This document shows, piece after piece, positions 43,608 to 55,136 of a DNA stretch of 64,000 bases. Positions within the stretch are counted from its first letter, which is position 1; every line of letters begins with the position of its first letter. The notes under the pieces are model-generated. The model saw nothing but the letters and a program-made list of their open reading frames with translations. It searched no databases and had not been told where the DNA came from. Position numbers and translations under genes: made by a program. This stretch comes from Paralithodes platypus (lineage: Eukaryota; Arthropoda; Malacostraca; Decapoda; Lithodidae): positions 33,684,178-33,748,177 of the forward strand of contig CM064509.1 of NCBI GenBank assembly GCA_032716605.1. The letters run 5' to 3'.

Positions 43608-43905
43608 CATAAATACAATAATCAGTGTATACCACCTCCTCTACGTACAGCACGCAGCACCCGTCTTGCAACTCAATCCTACACCTAAGTGAAACCTTCC
43701 AACCCAAGAGTGAAACGATATTCCTACTCATTCTTCTATTCAACAGCTGAACTCTGGAACTCTCTCCCTGAATCCGTATTTCCCTCATCCTATGACTTAA
43801 ATGGTTTCAAACTCCGTGTGTCCAGGCATTTTGTCTCGTAAATTCTTTGATTTTGGCCCTGTCACTCTTTCAACTCTGGGAGAGGCACTCGTCACAGGCA
43901 GCATA
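43608..43905 (+). mobile_element. jockey-like LINE 3' end, copy 3
   Basis: AATACAATAATCAGTGTATA, CACCCGTCTTGCAACTCAAT, AACCCAAGAGTGAAACGATA and CAACAGCTGAACTCTGGAAC give pieces equal to YNNQC, TRLATQS, NPRVKRY and AELWNSLPES. The 3' part matches 26095-26280. A (TA)n array follows at once. Confidence 0.85.
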
Positions 43906-43914
43906 TATACCGGC

Positions 43915-43915
<1 letters not shown>

Positions 43916-43968
<53 letters not shown>
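43916..43968. repeat. (TA)n microsatellite
   Basis: TA array directly after the jockey-like 3' end. Confidence 0.95.
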
Positions 43969-43971
<3 letters not shown>

Positions 43972-44175
43972 TGGGGGAGAGTTTAGGTACCAATCGAGCA
44001 GTACTCAGGGGAGGCGACATGAGCATATGATAAGGAATTGCTTGAACTCCTGTTTCATTTGTCTGGTTTCCCCTACTGTTTCTAATTATGCCTCACCTAC
44101 ACAGAGTAATCCAGCTATCTCTCAAAAACACTTCTTCCTCCTATTCATTTCACTACACTTAATAAGTACACCACA

Positions 44176-44178
<3 letters not shown>

Positions 44179-44251
<73 letters not shown>

Positions 44252-44283
44252 TTCTCTATCTATCTATCTATCTATCTATATAT

Positions 44284-44336
<53 letters not shown>
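44179..44336. repeat. (CT)n, (CTAT)n and (TA)n cluster
   Basis: About 34 CT units (44179-44247), a CTAT run to 44282 and a TA run at 44288-44336. Confidence 0.95.
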
Positions 44337-44340
<4 letters not shown>

Positions 44341-44532
44341 GCCTGTGCAACAATCTGAATATTCTAGAGTGAACGGTTCGCTCCTAAAGCCTAGAATGGC
44401 TACTTAACTTAAGCCTAGAACAAAGTTTCTAAGTCGGATGTTAATATCTTTAAAATACCGTAATATATCAAGTGGGGTCTAGAGATAGGGGAAGCTTCAC
44501 TCTCTTTCCTATCAACCCTAGAAAACAATATA

Positions 44533-44745
44533 TTAACCCTTTCTCTACCGTCGCCGTACCTTTATTATAATTTAGCTATATTTAGACGATTTTGTGCAGT
44601 TTAAAAAGGATCTACGGTAATAAAAGGGATTAATCAAGATAGTTCGAAGCCTATAAATTCATAGAGTCCCTTTTGAAACTGAATATAATCGTCCAATAGT
44701 AGCCAGAATAAAGTTACAAGACGTCTCCGGTACAGAAGGGGTTAA
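44533..44745. mobile_element. Family E element E6
   Basis: TTAA at 44533-44536 and 44742-44745. TTAACCCTTTCTCTACC against GGTACAGAAGGGGTTAA. Inner arms ATAATTTAGCTATATTTAGA and CAATAGTAGCCAGAATAAAG. 213 bp. Confidence 0.9.
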
Positions 44746-44862
44746 CCGTAAACATTAGCGGAAAGAGAAAACGGGAATATATAGAATAGTTAAAGTGGGT
44801 GATCCTCTAAAACTAAAGTGGGTGATCCTCTAAAACTAAGTAATACCAATGAATCTTTATAT

Positions 44863-45287
44863 TTAACCCCTTGAGGATTTTGACGCGTTTTAAAGCCGGT
44901 TTAACACGAGCACTTTTTCACTCAACATTTATCCTCAACACTGGTCTGGCAGCTTATGAGGTCAACATTTACAATATTTCGGTTGCCTAAATGCATCTAC
45001 CATCAGTCTAGTTCCGAAACCAGTGCAAAATACTCCAGAAATGTTGCCAGAAAAATGTTCATCATCGAATGTTGACTATAAAATCTCTCGTGTGATACCG
45101 GCTTTAGCAGTGTACTTTGGCTATAACTAGACGATTATATACAGTTTAGGAAGGACTTTTAGGAATAAGGGGTCAAAACTATGTCAATTATGCCTTTGAC
45201 TCGCACAGATCCTTCCTAAGCTGAGTAAAATAGTTTAATAGTAGCCAAAATAGACGACCCCGCGCGTCACAATCCTCAAAGGGTTAA
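44863..45287. mobile_element. Family E element E7, split by F1
   Basis: TTAA at 44863-44866 and 45284-45287. TTAACCCCTTGAGGATTTTG is complementary to CACAATCCTCAAAGGGTTAA with little divergence. Inner arms AGTTTAGGAAGGAC and ATCCTTCCTAAGCTG. Removing F1 rejoins GACGCGTTTTA to GCAGTGTACTTTGGC, as expected for an E copy. Confidence 0.88.
44893..45102. mobile_element. Small inverted-repeat element F1 inside E7
   Basis: AAGCCGGTTTAACACGAG at the left and CTCGTGTGATACCGGCTT at the right form a terminal inverted repeat with two mismatches. TA occurs on both sides (44891-44892 and 45103-45104), the expected target duplication of Tc1/mariner-type elements (inference). 210 bp, no ORF, no second copy here. 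Confidence 0.75.
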
Positions 45288-45313
45288 GGTTGCATAATAA
45301 TTCAGCCCACTTC

Positions 45314-45682
45314 GGGGGGAAGGGTTTATTTTTGTGTCGATTATTTCATGTTTTTATTATTATTTATTATTTTCCTCCCTCGACCTCCATCAAACTTTAA
45401 AAAAAAAAATCATTAGTTCCCCCTTCTAGATTAATTGGTACATTTTTCGGTAAAAAATAAATCCCGCTCTTCCAATATTACAGGCTCACTATCGTTCGCC
45501 AGGGAAAAAAATCGACACCTAAATAACATGAAAGGTCTTAATATTGACAAAGACATGGGGCAAAAGGTCTTACAATCGACAAACTAATGGGGCAAACGTC
45601 TTAAAATGTGAATACTAATGGGACTAAGCATGAGGGAGAAGGGGGGGGGGGGGGGGCAGAAAAACGACCGATCTCCCCTTAA
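45314..45682 (+). mobile_element. Family A element A15
   Basis: Right TTAA at 45679-45682. The left end starts GGGGGGAAGGG without TTAA. The hairpin is deleted (CGGTAAAAAATAAATCCCGC). CTCACTATCGTTCGCCAGGG and CCCTTCTAGATTAATT place it with A11 and A14. A G run interrupts the right end. Confidence 0.85.
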
Positions 45683-45854
45683 GTTAGCTCGTTTCAGTCT
45701 ACTTGTCGATAATCCAATGCATCCAAGTGATCGAAGTATTGCTGGAACAAAATATGTATAGAAAACTGTCTGAAAAAATCGCTATTGACTTATGCCTTTC
45801 CTTGACCCCTGATAACCGCTATCCTTTCCTTCCTTCTTTTTCTAGTCTCATTCT

Positions 45855-46500
45855 TTCCCCCCCCCCCCTCCTCCTCCTTCTTTGTGTTATTGTTGTTGTT
45901 GTCCTTCTTCTGTTTCTTTTCCTTTTCCTCCTTATTTTTTCTCCTTTTTCTTTTTCTCCTTCTTTTTCTTCTTCTTCTTCTTCTTCTTCTTCTTCTTCTT
46001 CTGCAAATTCACCCCTTCTCTGTCCTTCTTCTTTTTTCCTTTTTCTCGGATCATCTCTCTCTCATCATCGCTAAAATTGTCTCTTTGGATTTGTTCTATA
46101 TGATTCTTCCGTGCAAGCTCGGTCGTCTATTCAACATTTGCTTAGCCCCTCCCCGTTTGATTATCAGTCTCATCATCATCATCATCATTTATCATCATCA
46201 TCAGCACCACTATTACCACCATCATCATCATCATCATCATCATTTATCATCATCATCATCATCATCATTTATCATCATCATCATTTATCATCATCATCAT
46301 TTATTATCATCATCATCATCATCAGTATCATCATCATCACCACCATTATCATCATCATCATCATCATTTGTGTTCTTCTTTGGTATTATTTCGTCTCTTC
46401 CTCCTTCTCCTCCTCCTCATCATATCCTTCTCCTTCTCTTCCTCTCTTCCTCTCCTCCTCCTCATCATATCTTCCTCCTCCTCCTCCTCCTCTTCGTCAT
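45855..46500. repeat. (CTT)n, (ATC)n and CTC-rich array
   Basis: CTTCTT run at 45960-46002, ATCATC runs at about 46155-46365 with TTT interruptions, CTCCTC runs to 46500. Ser/His/Ile and Phe/Leu-rich frames are artefacts. Confidence 0.92.
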
Positions 46501-46586
46501 CTCCCTCAGAGCCTTGTTCCTCCCTGAAGCAATTTTTTTACCATTTACTCGTGAAATTTTGGGATCCCCACAATATGCCCGGGGGA

Positions 46587-46688
<102 letters not shown>

Positions 46689-46759
46689 TTATGTTTGTGA
46701 ATGTGTGTGTGTGTGTGTGTGTGAGTGAATGAGTGACGGTATGTTTGTTTGTGTTGAGA

Positions 46760-47179
46760 TCGGAAGTCATGTGTTTTCCTTTCTTTGAATCAGAGAGAGA
46801 GAGAGAGAGAGTGTGTGTGTGTGTTGAGTCATGCGTTTTCCTGTTTTATATCAGTCAATATGAGTGCAAGAAACAAATTATAAATTATATCTGCATATTC
46901 CCTATCATTGTTTATCGGCACAATCCATTGAAATAATGTATACAGTATAGTTAAATAATTTGTTATCAAGATACTTTAGTTTATGCACAATCGATTTCGC
47001 TTGAATCATTAACTTCTATTAAATGTTCTTATTACTGCTTGATATAAATTATCCAGGACCCGATTACTTAAAGATGCCATAAGTTAAGGCGATGGAGAGC
47101 CATAACAAACCAATGAAGAAACTGTTTATTTCTTACTCATGACTTAATAACTTGCTAAAAAAAAAAAAAAAACACACAG

Positions 47180-47180
<1 letters not shown>
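46760..47180. other. unassigned sequence
   Basis: A short GA-GT run at 46790-46822, otherwise AT-rich without recognisable features. Ends in an A run at 47156-47173. Confidence 0.5.

Positions 47181-47183
<3 letters not shown>

Positions 47184-47216
<33 letters not shown>
47184..47216. repeat. (TA)n microsatellite
   Basis: TA run on the left side of the hairpin at 47248. A second short TA run touches its right arm (47402-47419). Confidence 0.95.
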
Positions 47217-47219
<3 letters not shown>

Positions 47220-47247
47220 AGAAAGTTACAGCAACACGTGAACTTAT

Positions 47248-47405
47248 AATATGCCAAATATCCACAGGGAAGGAAGGAAAATAAACACGGAGTCCCAAGC
47301 GCTTTCGTGTATTACATCTCCTCTGTCCCCTGAAGATGTAATACACGAAAGCGCTTGGGACTCCCGTGTTTATTTTCCTTCCTTCCCTGTGGATATTTGG
47401 CATAT
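47248..47405. mobile_element. near-perfect hairpin element
   Basis: 70-bp left arm (from ATATGCCAAATATCCACAGG to GTGTATTACATC, 47248-47317/8) and 71-bp right arm (47335-47405) differ by a single 1-nt indel (CACGGAG against CACGGGAG). The loop is only about 16 nt (TCCTCTGTCCCCTGAA). It sits between two TA runs. It may be a recently inserted small palindromic element or a transcribed hairpin; the sequence alone does not decide. Confidence 0.85.
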
Positions 47406-47419
47406 ATATATATATATAA

Positions 47420-48081
47420 TAATAATAACAACAATGGACTATCATAAATTTAATGCAGCTCTACGACATATTTTTCAGTAGGCCTATTTATAACGCTAGA
47501 AACTATTGTCACTTAGGATACGACAATCGAAGAGAAATATGGCGTCGTATATGTTCCGAGTTCCGGGCTTAGATATCTTGCGGTACACTCAGATGCCATA
47601 GTATCTAGCCTGCTTAATATAATTCGTGGACCCCCCTATGTTGTTCTTTATGCATTTATAACTATCTAGATTGATGTTTAGATAGTACTTGCTTTTCAAT
47701 AAATAGAATATATTGCTTGGTAGTTAATGTATAGTAATATGATATGATATTAATGCATTTGTTTTCAGATATATATTTCCATAATTTGAAATAGGTGAAG
47801 TCCCCGAATACTTATGAGTGGTCTATACTCTGGTTTGTTTCCTTGCATGTTCCTTTGTTTATATTTGAGTTTTGTTTTGTTATTCAATGTTTACAAACAT
47901 TCTTGTCATTTTGCTATATAGATGGAAATTGAGAAACATTTTGGTTGAGCCTGCAGTTACTGTCTAGCCATCTGTCTGCAAGAAGCGTCTGTCTTCATCT
48001 GTCAGTTCTGTCAGTTCTGTCCATTTGATATTAACCCTATTTGGTGCCTGGGGTGGTCTCTTTGGAACCTCCCTGTTTCAC
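47420..48081. other. unassigned sequence
   Basis: No family recognised. Near 48001 GTCAGTTCT is repeated in tandem, and the word also occurs in the 22-bp array at 16630. Confidence 0.45.
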
Positions 48082-48300
48082 ACCATTAGTTTAGAAATAC
48101 TCGCTTCACCCCATTCATCACATCGATTTTTTTGTTTTCTGGGCGAGCAATAGCTAGCCTGTGACTAAAAGATATCGGCCTTCGGCCGGAACATTTCTCT
48201 ATCGTAAAATGTACAACTTTATCTTGGAGTTGTCTGGGTGGGCATTGTTCAGCTTGAAACAAATCTGGGAAGGCATTTTTGTTATCCTAGGGGACAACCT
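48082..48300 (-). mobile_element. Family A element A16, very diverged
   Basis: CTGGGCGAGCAATAGCTAGCC, TATCGGCCTTCGGCCGGAAC and CTATCGTAAAATGTACAACT keep the core while both ends are lost. The perfect hairpin CCGGCCGAAGGCCG survives although the rest has drifted. Confidence 0.7.
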
Positions 48301-48565
48301 AAAATATATTGTTCGGAAATGACAGAAGCAAGCAAAACTATCAATAACAATTAAACATAATAAAATAACCCTCAATACATCAACTTAGATAGTGTTAATG
48401 TCACCTCATATATTTTAAGCGACAGTAAGTAATCCTGTGCTTGCTGTATTAATTAGAAGAAAAACAAAATAAGAAAAATTAAAGTTGCCCGTTTTGCAGA
48501 ATCACAAACTTTGCACATTAAATATCAGATTTTGTCCATATTCACTTTGTTTTCTATTGACAAAC

Positions 48566-48567
<2 letters not shown>

Positions 48568-48636
<69 letters not shown>
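48568..48636. repeat. (GT)n microsatellite
   Basis: About 34 GT dinucleotides. Confidence 0.97.
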
Positions 48637-48639
<3 letters not shown>

Positions 48640-48781
48640 TTTCAAAGTATGTTTTGTTTTATGAAAGTCAACAAATGGTGATAACTATTCATTTTGTACC
48701 TTAGCTGAAATCCAACCCTTAACTTCTCATACTGTTGTCCAAGGGATTAGGGTCTGATTTATGTCTAATATACTGTATACA

Positions 48782-49138
<357 letters not shown>

Positions 49139-49174
<36 letters not shown>

Positions 49175-49190
49175 GGTATATATATATATT
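49139..49190. repeat. (TA)n with central CCGG
   Basis: TATATACCGGTATATA is embedded near 49170-49180. Confidence 0.95.
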
Positions 49191-49357
49191 ATATACGTTT
49201 ATCCGTTGTTTATCAATGTACATGATAGGTGCATATTTCCACATTCGTCCACAACATACTAATTTCCTCTGCTTACACTTTATAAATAAATAAATGTACT
49301 TATGGTATTGACCTGATCCATAGAACACATTGAAAATTATATACACATTCTCCTTCA

Positions 49358-49565
49358 TTAACCCTATCAAGATCGAATTACGCATTTCTGTTTATTTTCT
49401 GGCTGTTATTTGCCGAATAGGATGGGTATATGGAGGTCAAAGGGTTAATTAAGATAGTATTCACCCGTATAATACATCTCCCCAGATCTTTCCTAAGCTG
49501 TATAGAATTGTCTTATAATTGCCAGGGTAAACTGTCAAAATGCGTCATAATCTTAAAAGGGTTAA
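49358..49565. mobile_element. Family E element E8
   Basis: TTAA at 49358-49361 and 49562-49565. TTAACCCTATCAAGATCGAA and CATAATCTTAAAAGGGTTAA at the ends. Inner TCTTTCCTAAGCTGTATAGA keeps the right arm; the left arm is diverged. Confidence 0.82.
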
Positions 49566-49599
49566 TATGCAGTGGACGAGAAAGGTAAATATTTATACA

Positions 49600-49830
49600 A
49601 TCAACCAGCAATGATTAAGAGGGTGTACGAGAGCGAGGTGGAGGGACAGAGAGGGAGATGTAGACCGAAGAAGAGGTGGAAGGATGGAGTGAGGAAGTAT
49701 AATATGAACGAAGACGGTGCTGGTTGGGGGGAGGGGCGTCGACTGACTGGGGACAGAGGTGCATGGAGGCGGTTCGTTCGTGGCCACCCCTTCGGGGATC
49801 ACGGCGTCGGGCAATAGATAGATAGATAGA
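49600..49830 (+). mobile_element. LINE 3' end with RT C-terminal signature, copy 2
   Basis: The plus frame reads MIKRVYESEVEGQRGRCRP, KKRWKDGVRKYNM, then GWGEGRRLTGDRGAWRRF. It is close to the minus copy at 36826-37075. The 3' end GGGCAATAGATAGATAGATAG shows the same (ATAG)n tail. It starts 35 bp after E8. Confidence 0.8.
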
Positions 49831-50020
49831 ACCAGCAATGATTATAATTACTTCTTCACCAGTTATGACATACTTCTCTACTAAGTATTACCTGGCTATC
49901 TATCTATCAATCAATCAATCAATAAATCTATCTATCTATCTATCTAATTTTCATAAACCATTCACACTGAGAGTGAGCAGAAAATATTATTCATGGAAGA
50001 AAGCGAGCATGAATAACAGA

Positions 50021-50444
50021 GAGCGAGTAGAATACAATAACAGAGAGCGAGTAGAATATAATAACAGAGAGCGAGTAGAATACAATAACAGAGAGCGAGT
50101 AGAATACAATAACAGAGAGCGAGTTGAATACAATAACAGAGAGCGAGTAGAATACAATAACAGAGAGCGAGTAGAATACAATAACAGAGAGTGAGTAGAA
50201 TACAATAACAGAGAGCGAGTAGAATACAATAACAGAGAGCGAGTAGAATACAATAACAGAGAGCGAGTAGAATACAATAACAGAGAGCGAGTAGAATACA
50301 ATAAACAGAGAGCGAGTAGAATACAATAACAGAGAGCGAGTAGAATACAATAACAGAGAGCGAGTAGAATACAATAACAGAGAGCGAGTAGAATACAATA
50401 ACAGAGAGCGAGTAGAATACAATAACAGAGAGCGAGTAGAATAT
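50021..50444. repeat. 24-bp tandem array, 18 copies
   Basis: GAGCGAGTAGAATACAATAA repeats every 24 bp, with one 25-bp unit near 50300. Because 24 is a multiple of 3 the plus frame reads NNRERVEY repeatedly until a GTGAGTAG variant. Minus frames read STRSLLLY. Not supported as genes. Confidence 0.96.
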
Positions 50445-50572
50445 ATTATATATATTATACACTCCCACACAGGGGGAACTAAGATACAATCAGACGAGGG
50501 GGGACAAAACAAAACTAAATTGAAAACGAAATCAGGGGGAAATGAAGCAGGGAAAATCCAGAATAATAGATA

Positions 50573-50680
50573 TATATATATAGATATATAGTTAACAGAT
50601 AGATAGATAGATAACAGATAGATAGACAGACAGATAGATAGATAGACAGATATAGATAGATAGATAGACAGACAGATATA
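50573..50680. repeat. (GATA)n/(GACA)n microsatellite
   Basis: Mixed AGAT and AGAC tetranucleotides. Confidence 0.92.
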
Positions 50681-50937
50681 CTTTAGATATGTTATTATTT
50701 TTGTCTTTGTATTTTGGTTTCTTTTTTTGACAAATTCTCTTAGTACCCATAATTTCTACTTACGCAAGGTACTATTAATTAGCTTCATTGTATTGCTTTT
50801 CTATATAGCATCTCTTACTGAACACCTGTTCTTGACTTCCTGGTTGTTGTGTCTAGGTTATCAACAATTCAACACCCCTTTACCTTACGTGGGTGAGACG
50901 CATCGCGGGGTTTATAGTCCTATACCCTGTTCCAAAT

Positions 50938-51072
50938 ATGTAAGCCAAAACTCTTGAACACCAACCTCAATAACTCACAAACGACTAGCGTAATCGAACT
51001 CTTGTTTCTACCATATAAGAAGGGTCAGCAATGGAATAGGTGTGGAAATTTACAGCCCAGTTGCTCTAGCCC
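50938..51072 (+). mobile_element. Element G3, partial
   Basis: AACGACTAGCGTAATCGAAC, TTTCTACCATATAAGAAGGG, GGTGTGGAAATTTACAGCCC and TTGCTCTAGCCCTTT match the centre of G1. The right arm is replaced by an E copy. Confidence 0.65.
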
Positions 51073-51222
51073 TTTAGCACCATGACGTCGTTTTACCTTT
51101 GATTTTAGCTAAAATTGGAGGGTATTATACAGTTTACGAAAAACCTATATTATTCGGAGGGTTTATTGAGATCGTATTTATCCCTATACTGTATATCCTA
51201 GAGATATATTACAAGCTGAAAG
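51073..51222. mobile_element. Family E element E9, partial (subfamily with E11)
   Basis: CCCTTTAGCACCATGACGTC, GTTTTACCTTTGATTTTAGC, TATTCGGAGGGTTTATTGAG and ATCGTATTTATCCC, shared with E11 at 53528. TTAA ends are lost. Confidence 0.7.
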
Positions 51223-51424
51223 GAAAAGTGTTGCAAGGATAGAGACGCCAATCGTTGTTTCTTGATTTGTGCGGCTATGCAGACAAGGGGCATTTTCTTC
51301 AAACATATTATAAATTCAATAATTTCTAAATTAAATTGTAAACAAAGCAGATTTTTACTTGTGTAGTTTATAAATTATATGACTCCAATACAATCCATAC
51401 TAAATATGATCGTGTGACACCTTC

Positions 51425-51490
51425 TTAACCCCATTCATCACAATGACGCAATTTTCATTATACTCTGGTTACAATTTGACGATTCCTTTC
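51425..51490. mobile_element. Family E element E10, left end only
   Basis: TTAACCCCATTCATCACAAT, GACGCAATTTTCATTATACT, CTGGTTACAATTTGACGATT. It stops before the CT array. Confidence 0.7.
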
Positions 51491-51511
51491 AGTCAGTCAG
51501 TAGCCAGCCCT

Positions 51512-52162
<651 letters not shown>

Positions 52163-52166
52163 CCGG

Positions 52167-52193
<27 letters not shown>
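52163..52193. repeat. (TA)n microsatellite preceded by TATACCGG
   Basis: TATGTATACCGGTATATATA leads into the TA run. Confidence 0.93.
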
Positions 52194-52199
<6 letters not shown>

Positions 52200-52397
52200 G
52201 TATACGCGTATATCTTTTGGAAGGGTTGGATTATTTATTGGGCTCAAGCTGAGGTCGTACAACATAAATTTAGCAGAATACATTGTCCTTATTCAACATT
52301 GGTGATGTATATATTACTTGTGTTCTGGGAGTTTTACTTACAAATTGTAGCTATGTGTTGGCACTGTTTAATATTATGTGCCATACTGGTAATGTGT

Positions 52398-53500
52398 GAG
52401 TATTACCAACATGAAGAGCCATGGTGGTATTTGTGAGTATTACCAACATGAAGAGCCATGGTGGTATTTGTGAGCATTACCAACATGAAGAGCCATGGTG
52501 GTATTTGTGAGTATTACCAACATGAAGAGCCATGGTGGTATTTGTGAGCATTACCAACATGAAGAGCCATGGTGGTATTTGTGATCATTACCAACATGAA
52601 GAGCCATGGTGGTATTTGTGAGCATTACCAACATGAAGACCCATGGTGGTATTTGTGAGTATTACCAACATGAAGAGCCATGGTGGTATTTGTGAGTATT
52701 ACCAACATGAAGAGCCATGGTGATATTTGTGAGCATTACCAACATGAAGAGCCATGGTGGTATTTGTGAGCATTACCAACATCAAGAGCCATGGTGGTAT
52801 TTATGAGTATTACCAACATGAAGAGCCATGGTGGTATTTGTGAGTATTACCAACATCAAGAGCCATGGTGGTATTTGTGAGTATTACCAACATGAAGAGC
52901 CATGGTGGTATTTGTGAGTATTACCAACATGAAGAGCCATGGTGGTATTTGTGAGTATTACCAATATCAAGAGCCATGGTGGTATTTGTGAGTATTACCA
53001 ACATGAAGAGCCATGGTGGTATTTGTGAGTATTACCAACATGAAGAGCCATGGTGGTATTTGTGAGTATTACCAACATGTAGAGCCATGGTGGTATTTGT
53101 GAGTATTGCCAACATGAAGAGCCATGGTGGTATTTGTGAGTATTACCAACATGAAGAGCCATGGTGGTATTTGTGAGTATTACCAACATCAAGAGCCATG
53201 GTGGTATTTGTGAGTATTTCCAACATGAAGAGCCATGGTGGTATTTGTGAGTATTACCAACATGAAGAGCCATGGTGGTATTTGTGAGTATTACCAACAT
53301 CAAGAGCCATGGTGGTATTTGTGAGTATTACCAACATGAAGAGCCATAGTGGTATTTGTGAGTATTACCAACATCAAGAGCCATAGTGGTATTTGTGAGC
53401 ATTACCAACATCAAGAGCCATGGTGGTATTTGTGAGCATTACCAACATCAAGAGCCATAGTGGTATTTGTGAGCATTACCGACATCAAGAGCCATAGTGC
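52398..53500. repeat. 37-bp tandem array, 30 copies
   Basis: GAGTATTACCAACATGAAGA with GCCATGGTGGTATTTGT repeats every 37 bp from 52398 to the last start at 53471. Variants: GAGCATT, CATCAAGA, CATAGTGG. The minus frame of 102 codons is a repeat shadow. Confidence 0.97.
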
Positions 53501-53527
53501 CAATATAGCTAATGTCTCCGTCTTTGT

Positions 53528-53741
53528 TTAACCCCTTCAGCACAAGAACGCCGCCTTACCTTTGATTCTAGTTAAATTATGACGATATTTTGCAATTTAA
53601 GAAGAACCTGTGTTATTCAGAGGGTTTATTGAGATCGTATTTACCCTTTTGAATTCTAGAAAAAATATAATAAGCTAAAGAAAATCGTCTAATAGTAACC
53701 AGAATATGACGAAAATTACGCCATCGTGCTGACGAGATTAT
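53528..53741. mobile_element. Family E element E11
   Basis: TTAACCCCTTCAGCACAAGA at the left (TTAA 53528-53531). TAATAGTAACCAGAATATGA and ATCGTGCTGACGAGATTA at the right, with the right TTAA mutated. Inner region as in E9. Confidence 0.78.
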
Positions 53742-53793
53742 CCACCAATATGAGATACAACAGACAATCAGATATGACCAAGAGAAAGGTATC

Positions 53794-54022
53794 CAATTGA
53801 CCACTTGCGAGTTTCAGGCTATAAGGAAGTTGGAGCTGTAGTCATCGATACTTAACAGAATTAGCAGCTAAAACGTGGTCGTAGTACATTCACACATACA
53901 TAAAACCCAATTCAACATACCTTTTATCTATCAAAAACCTACATTATAATTGTATATCTATTTTATATCAATGTTTACGGCTCCTACTTCCTTATAGCCT
54001 GAAACTCGCAAGTGGTCAATTG
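53794..54022. mobile_element. Foldback element H2
   Basis: CAATTGACCACTTGCGAGTT and TCAGGCTATAAGGAAGTTGG at the left pair with CTACTTCCTTATAGCCTGA and AACTCGCAAGTGGTCAATTG at the right, about 42 bp with one or two mismatches. 229 bp, no ORF. A worn end of the same family lies at 62216-62255. Confidence 0.88.
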
Positions 54023-54538
54023 TAGTTTTCTGGATATTCACACTGCACACTGATGAACCCTGAGAAGTTGACGATAAGACCATTTGATTTGTCGCCAAAG
54101 AACTCGAGATTCGGGCCATAAATTTATGACGTCAAAAGTTGTGATCCATAGGAACGTACCCGAACACATTTGCTCGATAAGAACACGCATAAAGTAGACT
54201 AGAGATCCTGTAGTAGAGGCAGAGTGGCAATTAATTTTTTTAGAGGCCATTTAGTTGCTTCAATTATCAAAGAACAGAGTTTGAATATATTTTTGATATA
54301 ACATGATGTCTATCCAAACACCAAACTATAATGTCCTGGACCAGTTGGGTTAATCTATTAACATTTCCATAGGTAATTTAATAATCTACGCTCTACTAAT
54401 GTTGTATATGTAGTAGTTAAATCAGCATGCGTACTAATTGGCGTACACATTGGGTAGCGTACCCTTGAGACCCTACAGCAACAACGATCGGCCAACCTCC
54501 TCCATATTGGTGCCACTACTGGTGTTATTAACCTCTCT
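54023..54538. other. unassigned sequence
   Basis: No repeat family or gene seen. Confidence 0.5.
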
Positions 54539-54620
54539 TTAAGGGGACATTTTTTTTTTTTTTTTTTTTTATATATATATAAATGTATTTTATAGTTTCC
54601 CCGCTAGACCTTCAACAAGC
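54539..54620 (+). mobile_element. Family A element A17, left part only
   Basis: TTAAGGGGACA, a T run, then TAGTTTCCCCGCTAGACC and TTCAACAAGC, directly followed by TTAA of A18. The rest of A17 does not reappear after A18. Confidence 0.85.
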
Positions 54621-54998
54621 TTAAGGGGAGGCTGGCCGTTTGTTTGGTCTATTAATTCATTTATTCATATATTTTATTACTTTCCTCTCTAGACCTCCAT
54701 TAAGCTTAGAAAAACACCCCATAGACCCCCCTTCAAGATAAATTTGTGCATTTTTCGGTAGAAAAATGTCCAGGCCGAAGGCCAATTCCTCTTAAAATTG
54801 CAGGCTCGCTATCGCTCGCCAAGAAATACTCGACACCTAAATGGCACGAAAGGTCCTAAAAGTTAAAATTGACAACGAAGTAGGGCGAAAGGTGTTAAAA
54901 TCGCCAAACTAAAGGGCCGAACGTCTTATAATCTCAAAACTAGGGGGGCTAAACATTAGGGAGAAGGGGGTCCAGGAAAACGGTCTACCTCCCCTTAA
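54621..54998 (+). mobile_element. Family A element A18
   Basis: TTAA at 54621-54624 and 54995-54998. It sits exactly at the AAGCTTAAG position of A17. Hairpin AGGCCGAAGGCC with both outer pairs lost. Confidence 0.92.
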
Positions 54999-55136
54999 CA
55001 AAACATACTTCCTAGATAATTATACAAGATACACAACCAATTGTTCCAAGCCTGTTATTCGTGTTAGTCATTTCAATCCAGAATGATAAACTAGGCAATG
55101 TCTTGGTTTGGGAGAACGTGCCAACATTCAGAGTAT

